Positions 25,740 through 36,000 of a DNA stretch of 57,983 bases are shown piece by piece. The position numbers were made by a program, and so were the translations under genes. A model generated the notes under the pieces. The model saw only the letters and a program-made list of their open reading frames with translations. It was not told the DNA's origin and ran no database searches. The stretch lies in assembly GCA_031275485.1 (NCBI GenBank), contig JAISOS010000080.1, positions 1-57,983 on the forward strand. The letters are read 5' to 3'. Source of the stretch: Clostridiales bacterium. GTDB lineage: Bacteria > Bacillota > Clostridia > Christensenellales > JAISNN01. How positions within the stretch are numbered: position 1 is the stretch's first letter; the number at the start of each line of letters is the position of its first letter.

Positions 25740-26049
25740 TAGGGCGAACATTTTTTGGGAGAGCTTTTATTAAGATCGTCAAACAAACGACGGCGGTAAT
25801 TTTAGATATTGTAAAATTTACGTATAAAATTTTTTTTATTTCAATAGATAAAAAAGCTTGTTTTTAATACTAAAATAGGCTTTTTCTACCCGTTAAATAA
25901 AGAAATACGCGTAAATTTAAAAATATTTTAAAAGTCCGCCGACACATCGCTGACAAATTAAAAAAAATAATTCCGCCCATATTTTGCGGAGTTCCGTTAA
26001 GCGGTAAAAATAATTTCATTCGAGTTGCGCGGCGTTATGCGCTAATGAT

Positions 26050-26200
26050 TACATTTTAAAATCGCATTGCGGATACTTTTTCCGCCGCGTTTTACGCTAC
26101 GGAAAAAAAGTTTCGCTTTTCGCGCAATCACCGCGAACGGCATTACGAGGACGGTTTTCCGCCCGCGCCGCCCTTTTTTTAAAGACCGCGTTTCCAAACT
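26050..26200. repeat. Rep-F repeat copy
   Basis: It contains GGACGGTTTTCCGCCCGCGCCGCCC and AAGACCGCGTTTCCAAAC blocks (split), shared with 11865-11965, plus TTTTACGCTACGGAAAAA, shared with 27640-27665. Confidence 0.45.
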
Positions 26201-26318
26201 AAACGTCGTCCGAAAATTTCACCGCCGCGCCTCTCGCGCCTTTTCGCATCCGCGCTTTGTAAGTTCACAAAAGGTTCCCTTCCGTAAACTTTAAAAAAAT
26301 CTCACGCCAGTATCCCTC

Positions 26319-27305
26319 TCAATCCTCTCTCCAACTGTCAGGCACAAAAACCGACTCGAATTTTCTAACGGCGTACCTGTCTGTCATGGCTGCGATATAA
26401 TCGGTAACGGCGGTTTGACCGTCGGCGGTTTTAAGGTACACGGGCGGGATTTCCTCGGGCGAGGACGAATAATGCTCGTACAGGAGCTTAATCATCCTGT
26501 CGGCCTTTTTTACGTAGCCCTTGATATGCGGATTTTCGTACACGTTTTCAAACATAAATTTTCTCAACCGTCTAAAAACGCGTTCGACGCCCTCGGACAT
26601 TTTTATAAAATTATTTCCGTAAGAAACCGCGATTATATCGGTTATCAGCGCGTCGATTCTCGCGCCCTTACTCGCGCCCAAAAGCTCCGTGCATTCCTTC
26701 GGCAACATATCCTCCGTCAAAAAACCCGCGTGCACCGCGTCGTCTATGTCGTGATTTATGTAAGCTATTCTGTCCGAATAATTGACGACCGCGCCTTCGA
26801 GCGTCGAGGGCGTCATTCCCTGCCTGTGGTTAAGTATGCCGTCTCTTACCTCGGGAGTGAGGTTCAACCCCTTGCCGTCGTTTTCCAGCTTTTCGACGAC
26901 TCGGATGCTTTGCTCGTTGTGGTGAAAACGCCCCGTCAGAGCGTTCAGCGTATTTTCGCCCGAATGCCCGAAAGGCGTATGTCCTAAGTCGTGCCCAAGA
27001 CTTATGGCTTCGGTCAAATCCTCGTTCAGGCGGAGAGCGCGCGCGACGGTTCTCGCGATTTGAGCGACCTCCAAAGTGTGCGTGAGCCGCGTCCTGTAAT
27101 GATCGCCCTCGGGCGACAAAAATACCTGCGTTTTGTGTTTCAGCCGCCTGAACGACTTGCTGTGCAGTATTCTGTCGCGGTCGCGCTGAAAGTCGGTTCG
27201 CAAGGGGCACGGTTCCATCGGCTTTTCGCGTTTTCCGGCGTCCTTGGATTTTTTAGCGAAGGGCGACAGAAATTCCTCTTCAAATCTCAAATATTCGTCT
27301 TTCAT
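26319..27305 (-). CDS. dgt: Deoxyguanosinetriphosphate triphosphohydrolase-like protein
   Basis: I start at MKDEYLRFEEEF, the usual N-terminus, giving 328 residues; a longer frame from 27374 begins in a Rep-A element. HD-superfamily metal ligands are visible: His in 'RTRLTHTLEVAQ' (about residue 80), His-Asp in 'SLGHDLGHTPFGHSGE' (about 108-120), and a later Asp in 'VNYSDRIAYINHDIDD'. 'RDRDRILHSKSFRRLKHKTQVF' (split) is the typical lead-in. The family cleaves dNTPs to nucleoside and triphosphate; specificity of type-2 members is often broad. No strong ribosome site is seen. In many clostridia this gene precedes dnaG; here it does not. Confidence 0.92.
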   Translation of the reverse strand: MKDEYLRFEEEFLSPFAKKSKDAGKREKPMEPCPLRTDFQRDRDRILHSKSFRRLKHKTQVFLSPEGDHYRTRLTHTLEVAQIARTVARALRLNEDLTEAISLGHDLGHTPFGHSGENTLNALTGRFHHNEQSIRVVEKLENDGKGLNLTPEVRDGILNHRQGMTPSTLEGAVVNYSDRIAYINHDIDDAVHAGFLTEDMLPKECTELLGASKGARIDALITDIIAVSYGNNFIKMSEGVERVFRRLRKFMFENVYENPHIKGYVKKADRMIKLLYEHYSSSPEEIPPVYLKTADGQTAVTDYIAAMTDRYAVRKFESVFVPDSWRED

Positions 27306-27363
27306 ATTTTTTAAATTCCCGATTTTAATATCCGCTTTTAAAAATTCATATTTTTTATAATAT

Positions 27364-27508
27364 GGCGCTCGCATAAACGAAAACGAGAGAATTTCAGGCG
27401 GTTTCCGTGCTTTTCAAAGCGTTTGACGACGATAGGAGGGGAACGACGACGCAGAAACGGACAAATAAACACAAAAAACGCGCCGTTTGCGCTTTATGCG
27501 AACACGCC
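27364..27508 (+). repeat. Rep-A MITE-like element upstream of the dgt-like gene
   Basis: The left end GGCGCTCGCATAAACGAAAACG and the right end (minus strand) GGCGTGTTCGCATAAAGCGC are terminal inverted repeats. Internal blocks CAGGCGGTTTCCGTGC, AAAGCGTTTGACGA and ACAAATAAACACAAAAAACGC match the 46511 copy. Flanks are AT-rich (TAT/ATA). Confidence 0.7.
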
Positions 27509-27514
27509 ATAATT

Positions 27515-27700
27515 GCGCTTTCAAACGCGGCGGAGCGGTATTTGAAAAGACAGCCGTCCTTTTTTAGAACGGCGCGGAAGGCTTTACCGCCCGTATAATG
27601 CGGTTCGCGGTGATTACGTAAAAAAACTCCGCTCTTTCCCGACGCATAAAGCGCTACGGAAAAAGTACGCGCGGTTACGGTTTTAAAGCGTAACGCCATA
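27515..27700. repeat. Rep-F-like sequence filling the rest of the gap
   Basis: GCTTTCAAACGCGG, GAACGGCGCGGAAGGCTTTACCGCCCG and GCTACGGAAAAAGTACGCG blocks (split) are related to 11865 and 26050. No gene is seen. Confidence 0.4.
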
Positions 27701-27731
27701 TTTATAATAATATCCGTCTTTTTTCAATTTC

Positions 27732-28619
27732 CTATTTATAATATTCGTCGTAATTAAAGGCATCGGCGTCTATACCAAGCTTTTCCTTGATAATTTCCGC
27801 GTTGATTTTATTAAAAGGCAAATAAATCGTCTTTTTTTCCTTTATGTGCGGAAATTTAGACGCGGGACGGTACAGCGCGCCGTCCTTCAAAACTATCTCG
27901 AAACAAAACGCGCCCTCTTTATCCTCGCCCCTTATATTTTTATTCCTCACGGTAACGCTCTCTATGCTCTCCGCGGAATAAAACAATTTATCCTTCGCGA
28001 GGAATATATTCTGCCTGATAATCCCCTCTCTGTCCGCGATAAAAATCTCCGTGAAGTTCCGCGTAAACGTCAGCCAAACTACGGCGGCAAGGGCGGCGGC
28101 GGACGTTACGACGATACTTATAAAGCCGTCGACATTAAAACCCGCGTTAAGCATAAAATAGACGGGATAGACGAGGAAAAATATTATCGCGAGATAGAAA
28201 TAGAAATAATTATACGGTATATAATATTTTTCCTTTTCCAGCGACGGCGTCAGCTTGAAATCGTTCGCGAGCATTCTTGCGGTTTCCGCGCCCCGCGTCT
28301 TCGACGCGAGAAAAAGCGCGGTATAAACCGCAACGCTAAGCGAAACTACGGCAAAAACGTCCATATATCCGCCCAGCAGCACGAAAAACATAAGCGCGGC
28401 GTAAAGCGCGCCGAACCTAATCGCGAACGTATCGATAAAGGCGACCCTCAGAGGCTGCGTCTCGATAATTTTTCCTCTGAGCGCGAGCGTCCTATCGCCT
28501 CTTCTTTTTATCGTGAGAATTTTTTCACCGATTTTAATGTAATAAAACATCCTCTCCTTCGCTTGTTCGCCGTACTTTTCGGCAAACTCCGCGTAGGACG
28601 AATCCGATTTATATGTCAT
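27732..28619 (-). CDS. Membrane protein with four predicted spans and a PH-like C-terminal domain, unknown
   Basis: 295 residues. There are hydrophobic spans at about 65-85 ('FGALYAALMFFVLLGGYM'), 86-103, 140-160 ('FYFYLAIIFFLVYPVYFML') and 165-187. A soluble region after 190 reads 'TEIFIADREGIIRQNIFLAKDKLFYSAESIESV' (split) and '..GALYRPASKFPHIKEKKTIYLPFNKI', resembling bacterial PH (YcxB-type) domains: a strand-rich segment with a final amphipathic helix. Its transcript starts from a TTGACT-17-TATAAT promoter with a leader of about 150 bases. No role can be assigned. Confidence 0.75.
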   Translation of the reverse strand: MTYKSDSSYAEFAEKYGEQAKERMFYYIKIGEKILTIKRRGDRTLALRGKIIETQPLRVAFIDTFAIRFGALYAALMFFVLLGGYMDVFAVVSLSVAVYTALFLASKTRGAETARMLANDFKLTPSLEKEKYYIPYNYFYFYLAIIFFLVYPVYFMLNAGFNVDGFISIVVTSAAALAAVVWLTFTRNFTEIFIADREGIIRQNIFLAKDKLFYSAESIESVTVRNKNIRGEDKEGAFCFEIVLKDGALYRPASKFPHIKEKKTIYLPFNKINAEIIKEKLGIDADAFNYDEYYK

Positions 28620-28771
28620 TTCACGCCTCCGTTTTTTTGTTTTATCGCGCCGTTTCGTTTATTTTCAACTGCGGGATTCTCGATTCGGTTTTAATTTTAT
28701 TTTAAATTTTGATACGGTATTTTATTTTAATACGGCGCTTTTTTAGTTCCTGCGCCGCGACCGCCAATCAC

Positions 28772-28800
28772 ATTATACAATGAAAAAAAGCAAAAGTCAA
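28772..28800 (-). promoter_or_regulatory. Promoter of the 27732-28619 membrane protein gene
   Basis: TTGACT (complement of 28795-28800) and TATAAT (complement of 28772-28777) are 17 bases apart. Confidence 0.8.
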
Positions 28801-28916
28801 CAAGCGCGGCGTTTTCGCCGGATAATTTATAAAATTTACGCTTTCATACCCGTCGCGCCTTTATCAATTCCAAGCCGTCGCGCTTTCACCCATCCGACAA
28901 TTCTAAGCCGTATTTT

Positions 28917-31900
28917 TCACGCCTCTATCAATCCCGAGCCGAATAAATATATATACGCCGCGTCGATTTTTATACCCGCGCTTTCGACCGCGCGCCTATA
29001 CACGGCGAGCTGTTTTTTGTACGCCTCGAGGAGTCCGCCTCCAAGCCCGCCAGTCTTGTAATCTACAACGACGTTTTTTTCGCCGAGAATCAGCAAGTCT
29101 ATGACGCCCTGCACGAGTATCCTGCCGTCGTCTCCGTCCGCGTACAACTCTTTAGACGGGATATAGAGCATAAACTCCTTTTCGCGAACAAACGAGTTAT
29201 TCCGAGCATATTCGATTATCTCGCTTTTTAGGCATTTTTCGACGTCGTAAAGATTGACGAGCGCGGCTTCCTCCTCGCTCAAAATTCCGTCCAAAACCAG
29301 CCGCCTCACGGACGCCTCTATATCCCGGATTTCACATTCGTCGAAGTCTATAAATTGCATGACCTTGTGGTATGCGCCGCCTCTGTCGAACAGTCCGGAA
29401 AACGGCTCCGCGAGCGTCAGCCTTTTGCCCTTGGCGACGGCGGTCGCGGACTCTTTCAACGGCGTTTTTTCCGCGATGACCGCCGTTTTCCGCAGTCTTT
29501 CCGCCATATACGAAGCGACTTTTTCATCGTAACGCGCGCTTATATCCGGCAATTTTTTTTGTCTCTTAAAGCCTTTTAAAAAATACGCCCCGTCAATCGC
29601 TTCGATTGAGAACGCGCCGCCCTCCGCCCTTCTCAAAAAGCTCATAAAGCTGTTCGGCTCTTTCAGCAGTTCTAGGACGGCGTTGCCGCTCGGCTCTCTG
29701 CCTCCGCCGCTTATAAAGAGGTGGTTTTGGGCGCGCGTCATAGCTACGTACAGCAGCCGCGCTTCCTCCTCCCGGCGCTCCCTTTCCTTTTTCAAAATTA
29801 TCGCGCGGCGGAAAAGTCCGTCCTTTCTTGTCAGCGCGTTAAAATCCTTGTGATAAAAGCCTATGCCTAATTTCGCGTCGAAAACGAACGCTCCGCGCTC
29901 GTCGTCCATGTTGAACTGCTTCGCGCAGTCGGCGAGAAAAACTATCGGAAACTCCAACCCCTTGGACGCGTGCATGGTCAACGTCGAAACCCTGCCGCTC
30001 TTATGCGCTCCGCCGTTTTGCGCGTCGGGAACGGCCGCAGTTTTTATGAAACGCGAAAGAGAGTATTCGTAGCCGTAAAAGCTTTCCACAAAATCTCCTA
30101 CCGCTCCCCCGTCCGCGCCGAGATAAGCGTCGTATCCGCCGCCGTAAACTATTTCGCAAAGCAACGAATAAAGGTCGCCGTCCGCCGCTATTTTTCTTAG
30201 GCGTTCTATGTATTTCAAAAAGGCTTCCAGTCGAAGCGCGAGTGCGGTTCTATACCGCGTCTTTTCATCTCTTTCCGGATTTTCTTTACAGTTAAAAACG
30301 CATCTTTTCGCATTATCGGAAAGAATTTTGCCGTTGTAACCGCTAAGACGCGTTTTCTCCGAATCTCCTAAGATAACGCCGTCGCAATATTCTGCCTCCA
30401 TCTCTGAACCGCCGCCCGCAACGCCGCCGTAATCTGAAACATACTTTTTCACGCTGTCCGAAAAAACCTTGCCGTCGTAATCGTTTAGACGTATTTCCTC
30501 CAAATCGCGGTCGGTGAAGCCGCCGAAAAAGGAGAGCATAACGGCGGCGAGCGGAATATCGCGCCGCATATTGTCCACGACCTTCAAAAGCTCCAAAACC
30601 GTGCCGCACGCCCCGTCCCTTGCGGCGTCCTCGGAAAGCGGAATGCCCTTGTCTTTTAACACCCTCAAAATCGTTCTCGCGTTATCGTTTTTTTTACTTC
30701 TGAAAATCAGCGCGATATCGCCGTAACCGACGCGTTTGTACCGCCCCTCGCGCGGCGCGTAAATTTCTTTAGACAGCAGTTCCTCTATAGTTTCGGCGAT
30801 GTATAGCCCCTCGTATTCGGCGGCGGACGCCTCCGCGAAATTTTCGTCCTTTATCACGCCGTAAAGCCCGTTAATCTCAGTCTTGCATTCGATTTTTTTA
30901 AAAAACTTTACGGAATACGGCGCGGCGCGTTCCGGTAAAAATTCGGTTTTCGCGACTAACCTCGCCTCGCCCGCGTAATCGACGCCTCCGTTCGATTCGG
31001 TCATAACGGCGGAAAATACGGAATTTATAAAATCTATCACGCGTGCCGACGTTCTGTAATTATTGTTGAGGCGTATACGCCTGCCCGCGCCCCGCCTGTA
31101 CGCATCCTCCCTTTCCAAAAAAATTTCAGGGTCGGCAAGCCGAAAATTAAAAATGCTCTGTTTGACGTCGCCTACGGCGAAAAACTGTCCGCCCGTAATC
31201 TCGTTCAATATATATTCCTGGATTCTGTTCGTGTCCTGATACTCGTCGAGCATGATATGCGTATACTGCGATTTTATCTCGTTTTTAACGGCTGAATTTC
31301 TTATCAGCTTCAAAAAAAAGCCTTCCAAATCCGCGTAATCAAGCTTGTTTTCCGCCGCCTTAAGCTCCGCGTATTTCGCGGTATAGTACCGCGAAAATTC
31401 GACGAATTTTTCAATAATTCCGCGGTCTTCAACGGCCTCCCGCCGCCATTCGTCGATATTTCCGGCTATCTCCTGCCAAGTGTGCCTGAGCTCCTCGTTG
31501 AAAGCGTTTTTAAAAGCGGCTATCGTTTCGTTTCTCGGGTCGTCCTTACCCGTAACGCGGACGGACACGGGCGCAGTTTTGATAATCGCGTCCATAAAAG
31601 ACTCTTCCTTTGCGGCCAGAATTCCGTTGATTTTATCGAGGATTTCATCTAAGACGAAGAGATACCTTTCGCTTCCGGCGCACATATCCGGAATTGCGGC
31701 GGCGAGCGCGCAAAACGCGGCGAGCCGTTCTTTTAAATACGCCGTAATATACTTGCCGCAAGCGTCGAAACTCTTCTCGAAATCGTACTCCTTGTCCGTC
31801 ATAACCGTCAAGAGTTCCCCGTATTTCTCCGCCGCCTCGAACAACCCCGCGTCGTTGCGGCTGCCCGACAGCGACTGCGCCGCCGTCTCGTATAATTCGT

Positions 31901-32333
31901 CGTCAAGCGCGTTATAGCGCCCTTGCGCCCGTTCGAACGCCTTTTTTTTGAACGCGGCGGACTCGCTCTCCGTAAGCAACGAAAAATACGGATCTATGTC
32001 CAGCTCGTAAAAATATTTGGTTATCAGCTTGTGCAAAAAGCTGTGTATCGTCGAAATTCCCGCGTCCGAAAGGCTTACGTCTATCGGCCCCTCTCCGCGC
32101 GCGACTCGCTCCGCCGCGTAATCGTTCAGCTTCAGCTCGATTCTTTCCCGCATTTCTGCGGCGGCTTTTTCCGAAAAGGTCAGCACGAGAATATTCGACG
32201 GGTGAACGCCGTCCTTAATAAGACGGACAAATCTTTCGGTCAGCACCGCCGTTTTTCCGCTCCCCGCGGACGCGGAAACGAGAATATTCCCATCCGCTTG
32301 AATCGCGTATTTTTGGTCGGCGTCAAATTCCAT
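28917..32333 (-). CDS. addA: AddA, helicase-nuclease subunit A of the RecBCD-type enzyme
   Basis: 1138 residues (Bacillus AddA is about 1230). UvrD-type helicase motifs are complete: Walker A SASAGSGKTAVLTERF (about 20-35), 'MLDEYQDTN' (about 365), 'NNYRTSARVIDF', 'TMHASKGLEFPIVFL' and 'LLYVAMTRAQNHLF'. The C-terminal PD-(D/E)XK nuclease has 'GVIDLLILGEKNVVVDYKTGG' (split), with the D/D/K set intact. With AddB it resects double-strand breaks and responds to Chi, loading RecA. An insert at about residues 620-695 is a tandem partial copy of the preceding segment ('DYDGKVFSDSVKKYVSDY' versus 'GYNGKILSDNAKRCVFNC'). GGAGA precedes the ATG. It follows addB on the same strand after a 676-base repeat-filled gap. 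Confidence 0.96.
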   Translation of the reverse strand: MEFDADQKYAIQADGNILVSASAGSGKTAVLTERFVRLIKDGVHPSNILVLTFSEKAAAEMRERIELKLNDYAAERVARGEGPIDVSLSDAGISTIHSFLHKLITKYFYELDIDPYFSLLTESESAAFKKKAFERAQGRYNALDDELYETAAQSLSGSRNDAGLFEAAEKYGELLTVMTDKEYDFEKSFDACGKYITAYLKERLAAFCALAAAIPDMCAGSERYLFVLDEILDKINGILAAKEESFMDAIIKTAPVSVRVTGKDDPRNETIAAFKNAFNEELRHTWQEIAGNIDEWRREAVEDRGIIEKFVEFSRYYTAKYAELKAAENKLDYADLEGFFLKLIRNSAVKNEIKSQYTHIMLDEYQDTNRIQEYILNEITGGQFFAVGDVKQSIFNFRLADPEIFLEREDAYRRGAGRRIRLNNNYRTSARVIDFINSVFSAVMTESNGGVDYAGEARLVAKTEFLPERAAPYSVKFFKKIECKTEINGLYGVIKDENFAEASAAEYEGLYIAETIEELLSKEIYAPREGRYKRVGYGDIALIFRSKKNDNARTILRVLKDKGIPLSEDAARDGACGTVLELLKVVDNMRRDIPLAAVMLSFFGGFTDRDLEEIRLNDYDGKVFSDSVKKYVSDYGGVAGGGSEMEAEYCDGVILGDSEKTRLSGYNGKILSDNAKRCVFNCKENPERDEKTRYRTALALRLEAFLKYIERLRKIAADGDLYSLLCEIVYGGGYDAYLGADGGAVGDFVESFYGYEYSLSRFIKTAAVPDAQNGGAHKSGRVSTLTMHASKGLEFPIVFLADCAKQFNMDDERGAFVFDAKLGIGFYHKDFNALTRKDGLFRRAIILKKERERREEEARLLYVAMTRAQNHLFISGGGREPSGNAVLELLKEPNSFMSFLRRAEGGAFSIEAIDGAYFLKGFKRQKKLPDISARYDEKVASYMAERLRKTAVIAEKTPLKESATAVAKGKRLTLAEPFSGLFDRGGAYHKVMQFIDFDECEIRDIEASVRRLVLDGILSEEEAALVNLYDVEKCLKSEIIEYARNNSFVREKEFMLYIPSKELYADGDDGRILVQGVIDLLILGEKNVVVDYKTGGLGGGLLEAYKKQLAVYRRAVESAGIKIDAAYIYLFGSGLIEA

Positions 32334-32507
32334 TCGCTTGTCTCCAAACCGTATTATCAGTTTCTTTAAACGTTCTCTTTCCGTCTTTCGACCGTTTACC
32401 GTCTTTTAATCGCTTTATTTTTTCTGCGGCGAGGCAATGCTCGTCGTTCCAATATTTATTTTATCGTTTTTCATATCCAAAAGCTTTTTTATAGCGCCCT
32501 TCGGAAG

Positions 32508-32655
32508 GGTTTTCGCGGCGCGGCGGCAACGCTTTATTTTATTTCTTTTGCCGTTTTTTCGTTATCGTTATAAGATCTTTTTCAACGCCGCTTTAAAGTT
32601 TTTTTCGCGACGCGGCAACGTTTCGTTATTTTCCCTACCGTTTTTTTGCGGCGCA
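32508..32655. repeat. Two direct repeats in the addB-addA gap
   Basis: Segments at about 32508-32565 and 32597-32655 share TTTTCGCGGCGCGGC..AACGCTT / TTTTCGCGACGCGGCAACGTTT and a GCCGTTTTTTCG / ACCGTTTTTTTGCG end. The rest of 32334-32740 is T-rich with no gene. Confidence 0.45.
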
Positions 32656-32741
32656 GACTTTCTTTATTCCGCCGTTTTTATTGCGGTTTTTATTCGTTGC
32701 CGGACATTATCTCCGCCGTTTTTATCTTCTAATATAACCGC

Positions 32742-32985
32742 CATATAAAATATTGGAATTGCGAAAAGATTAACGCGGTCTTTTTCGGAGCGGGCGGCAA
32801 AAAAACGTTTTTCGTATTCCGGCAATACGAAAAAATTTTTTCGCGCTTTACGGTAAAAATTCGACGCTTATCTTCGCTTAATTTCCATTCACAACGACTG
32901 TAAAGCAAACATTGAAGTTTTTGATAAAGGGGTGCGGAAGGGAAAACCTTTTGTAAACAAAATGCCCACCGTATAAACCGTAAAT
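32742..32985. repeat. Rep-B copy B5 followed by a Rep-D hairpin
   Basis: Bases 32742-32902 run from ATTGGAATTGCGAAAAGATTAACGC to ATTTCCATTCACAACGACTG (arms split). Bases 32926-32985 hold the Rep-D pattern (GGGAAAACCTTTTGTAAACAAAATG). These lie just past the addB stop. Confidence 0.6.
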
Positions 32986-33009
32986 TCCCCATTTTTACAA
33001 AAAAAACGC

Positions 33010-36000
33010 TTAATCTCCCGCCGGCGGCGCTTCCGCCGCCGCCTTAAAAACGTCGTCCGCGTCTACGGTCTTTTGAATCCGCGCCCTTCTTACCCCACGG
33101 CAAACCGACGCGTAATCGCATTTTGCGCACGCCTCCGCGCCGACGCTTTTCACCGGCTTTTTCGCCATATATCCGCTCGCGATTTCCCTTGCCGCGCCGT
33201 CCGCCATACTCGCGCCAAGCCGCAACAGCGCGTCGAATTTCTCCGCGTCCAACGCGGAACCCGCCGCCGTCGTTCCGCCGTCCTTGTCTTCCTTAATTTC
33301 AACGGGCAAAATCCTGCTCCTTCCCGCTCGTTTTTTGAGATCGTTGTCGAGTCCGCCAATCACCTCCGCGTCGTTCAAAACCACACCGCTCGCGCGGTAG
33401 CGCGATTCCGCGTCTTTTAACGGCAAAAAATCGTCCTTGATCTTCAAATACAGCGCGGCGGAGGGCTTGTAACCGCTCTCTTTGAGCGCGGCGAGGTAGG
33501 CGAACGGCTGTAAATTATTGCCGTAATACGCTTCGCTCACGACGTTGCCGGGCGCTCCGCCCGTTTTGTAATCGAAAACGGCGGCATAATTTCCGAACAG
33601 GTCTATCCGGTCGATTTTTCCCGTCAGTTTCAAGCCGGCGCCGAGCGAAAGCGGCTTGAACGCGCCGCCGTCCGCGATCGCCGCCTCGGTATAGGCGGGC
33701 TTGAAATCGGAATTGCGGATAAAGCCGTGCAGATCCGCGCAAATCCTAAGAATATCGCGTCTGAACCGTTTTTTTACGCCGATATTCTTTGGGGACCCGA
33801 GCTTTACGGCATACCGTTCGCCGTTCAGAATTTTGTCCGTGAGGCTTTCCGCGATAACGGCGGCAGCGGCCCCGTCCTCATCCTTGGCTTTTACGATGAA
33901 TTCCTCCAAAACCTTGTGCATAATATTACCTGCGTCGCGCGCTTCTAAGCCGCCGTCGTCGTTTTCTTTCAGTCTGATTCCGTACCGCAAAAAATGCATA
34001 TACGGACAGCGGTAATAGCTTTCCGCCTGCGTTACGCGAAGGGTTTTCGCGCGAAAAAAAAGCTCGTCGGCGCGGTCGGTATACTCCTCGTCCGCGAAGG
34101 TTGCCGCGCCGTTTTCCCCGTCGATTTCACGTATGCGGCTCAGCGTTTTTTGTTTCTCTACGCCGTCCAAAAGCGTAAACGCCGCGCCGTATATATCCGC
34201 GTTATTTTCGTCCGCATTTTTCAGTCCGCCAAGCAGAGTAAACAGCAAATTCTCACGCCTTGACGCGAGGTATAGAAACTCGTCCGCGCGCCTTTTTTTC
34301 TCCGAAAAAGCCGCCTCTTCCGACGCCCTTCCGGCATCGTTTCCCGCTTTGTTTTCGGCGTTAAAATTCAACAATTCCGCCGTTTTTCCGGCGTTTAAAA
34401 TCAATCCTTCTGAAATTTTCTCCGCGTCGAGATCCGACTCTCTTTTGATTTTTTCGATACGGTTTTCCGCATTGAAATTCATCGTTTCGGCGTCTTTTTT
34501 CACTTTCAAATCCGCCGTTTCCGCATTGCTGCCCGCGTTATTTTTCATATCGGAATTCAACGATCCCGCCGTTTTTCCGGCGTTACTTTCAGTTTTTAAA
34601 TCCGTCGTTCCCTTTTCCTTTTCAGCAGTCTTTTCCGTGTAGAAAGTAAACTGCGGCGCGGCTTTGGCGGCGGTCGTTTTCACGTCCGAAAATATATTCT
34701 CGAGCTGTCCGAAAACGGGCGACGGTCTGCCGCGCCCCGCGCTACGGCACAAAAAAAGTTTTTCTCTCGGCGAGGACAGCAACGCGGCGGCGCGGGCGCG
34801 CATGAGTCTTTCCCCGTCGTTAAAGACTATGCCGGCGGTTTTCAATATCTCCGACTCCCTCTCCGAAATAATTTTCGAAAGCCCGCGTTCGGCGGGGAAC
34901 GAGCCGTAATCCGCACCCAAAACGAACAGTATTTTTTTATCGAAAACGCAGTCGGATATACCTCCCGTAAAGACGTTCAGTCTTTGTTGCAACCGCGCCG
35001 TTTCCGACGCGGCGATTTCGGCAAGCAAAATATCCGTGAATTCCGCGAAGCCGAATACGCGTCCGGAGAAAACTCTTCCGATTTCGTTCAAAATCGTGCG
35101 TATTCCGTTGTAGCATTGCGCGGTGAAATACGCGGCTTCCCCGTCGGACTCCGAGTCGGTTCTTTCCTCCGTCCTTTCGGCTATTCCGTTCCGCGTAAAA
35201 AACTCGTTGACGCGGGCAATAAAGTTCTCCGCCGTCACGCGCGCGTTCGGATTTTTAAACGCGTCCGACGCTTCAAGAACGGCAATCCTCACAAGCTCGG
35301 CTTTTTCGGCTTCCGAATACGCCGCGTTTCTCTTAAAATGTAAAGTATTTTTTGTCTCTTCGTCTCTTTCCGAATCCGGCATATTAGAAGTAAACGAAAC
35401 GGAAAGATATTCGGCGTTACGCTTTTCGCAATAGTTTTCAAATTCTTCGCCGGAGCCAGTCTCTATCCCCGAATACGGATTCTTGACAAATTCCAAAAAA
35501 GCCTCGGCGCTATACCTCTTTCTGTAAATCTCCGCCGCCGCTTTTATAAATTTCGCGAGCGCGCCGTTCGCCAACTTGTCCTTTGCTCCCGCGGAGTACG
35601 GGATACCTAAGCGTCCAAACACGATTTTTATATACGCCGAATATTTGACAGGATCGGCGGCGACGACGGCGATATCGCCGTATGCCGCTCCTCTTTCCAC
35701 CGAGGCGTTTATCTCTCTCGCCGCGAAAAGCGCCTCGCAGTAAGGGTTCTCCGCCTCTATCAGCAAGACCGCGCCGTTCGCCTCTATTTTCGGGCGTTTG
35801 GCGTAAGAAAACAAATTGTCCGCTATATGTCCGAACACGGCGGACGGCAAAGAGCGGCTTTCCCTTACGGTATATTTAAACCTCGCGGCGCGGGCGATAA
35901 GACTCTCCTTGACGCCGCCCTCGGCATACACGCCCGCATTGGGCGCGCCGTCGTTACTCATAACGCCTACGTCCACGCTCGCGGAATTCGCGAAAAGTTT

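Noticed and set aside
33515-34642. Plus-strand frames with repeated Ser/Phe or Arg runs opposite addB
   Set aside because: They mirror the low-complexity insert of AddB and have no independent support.
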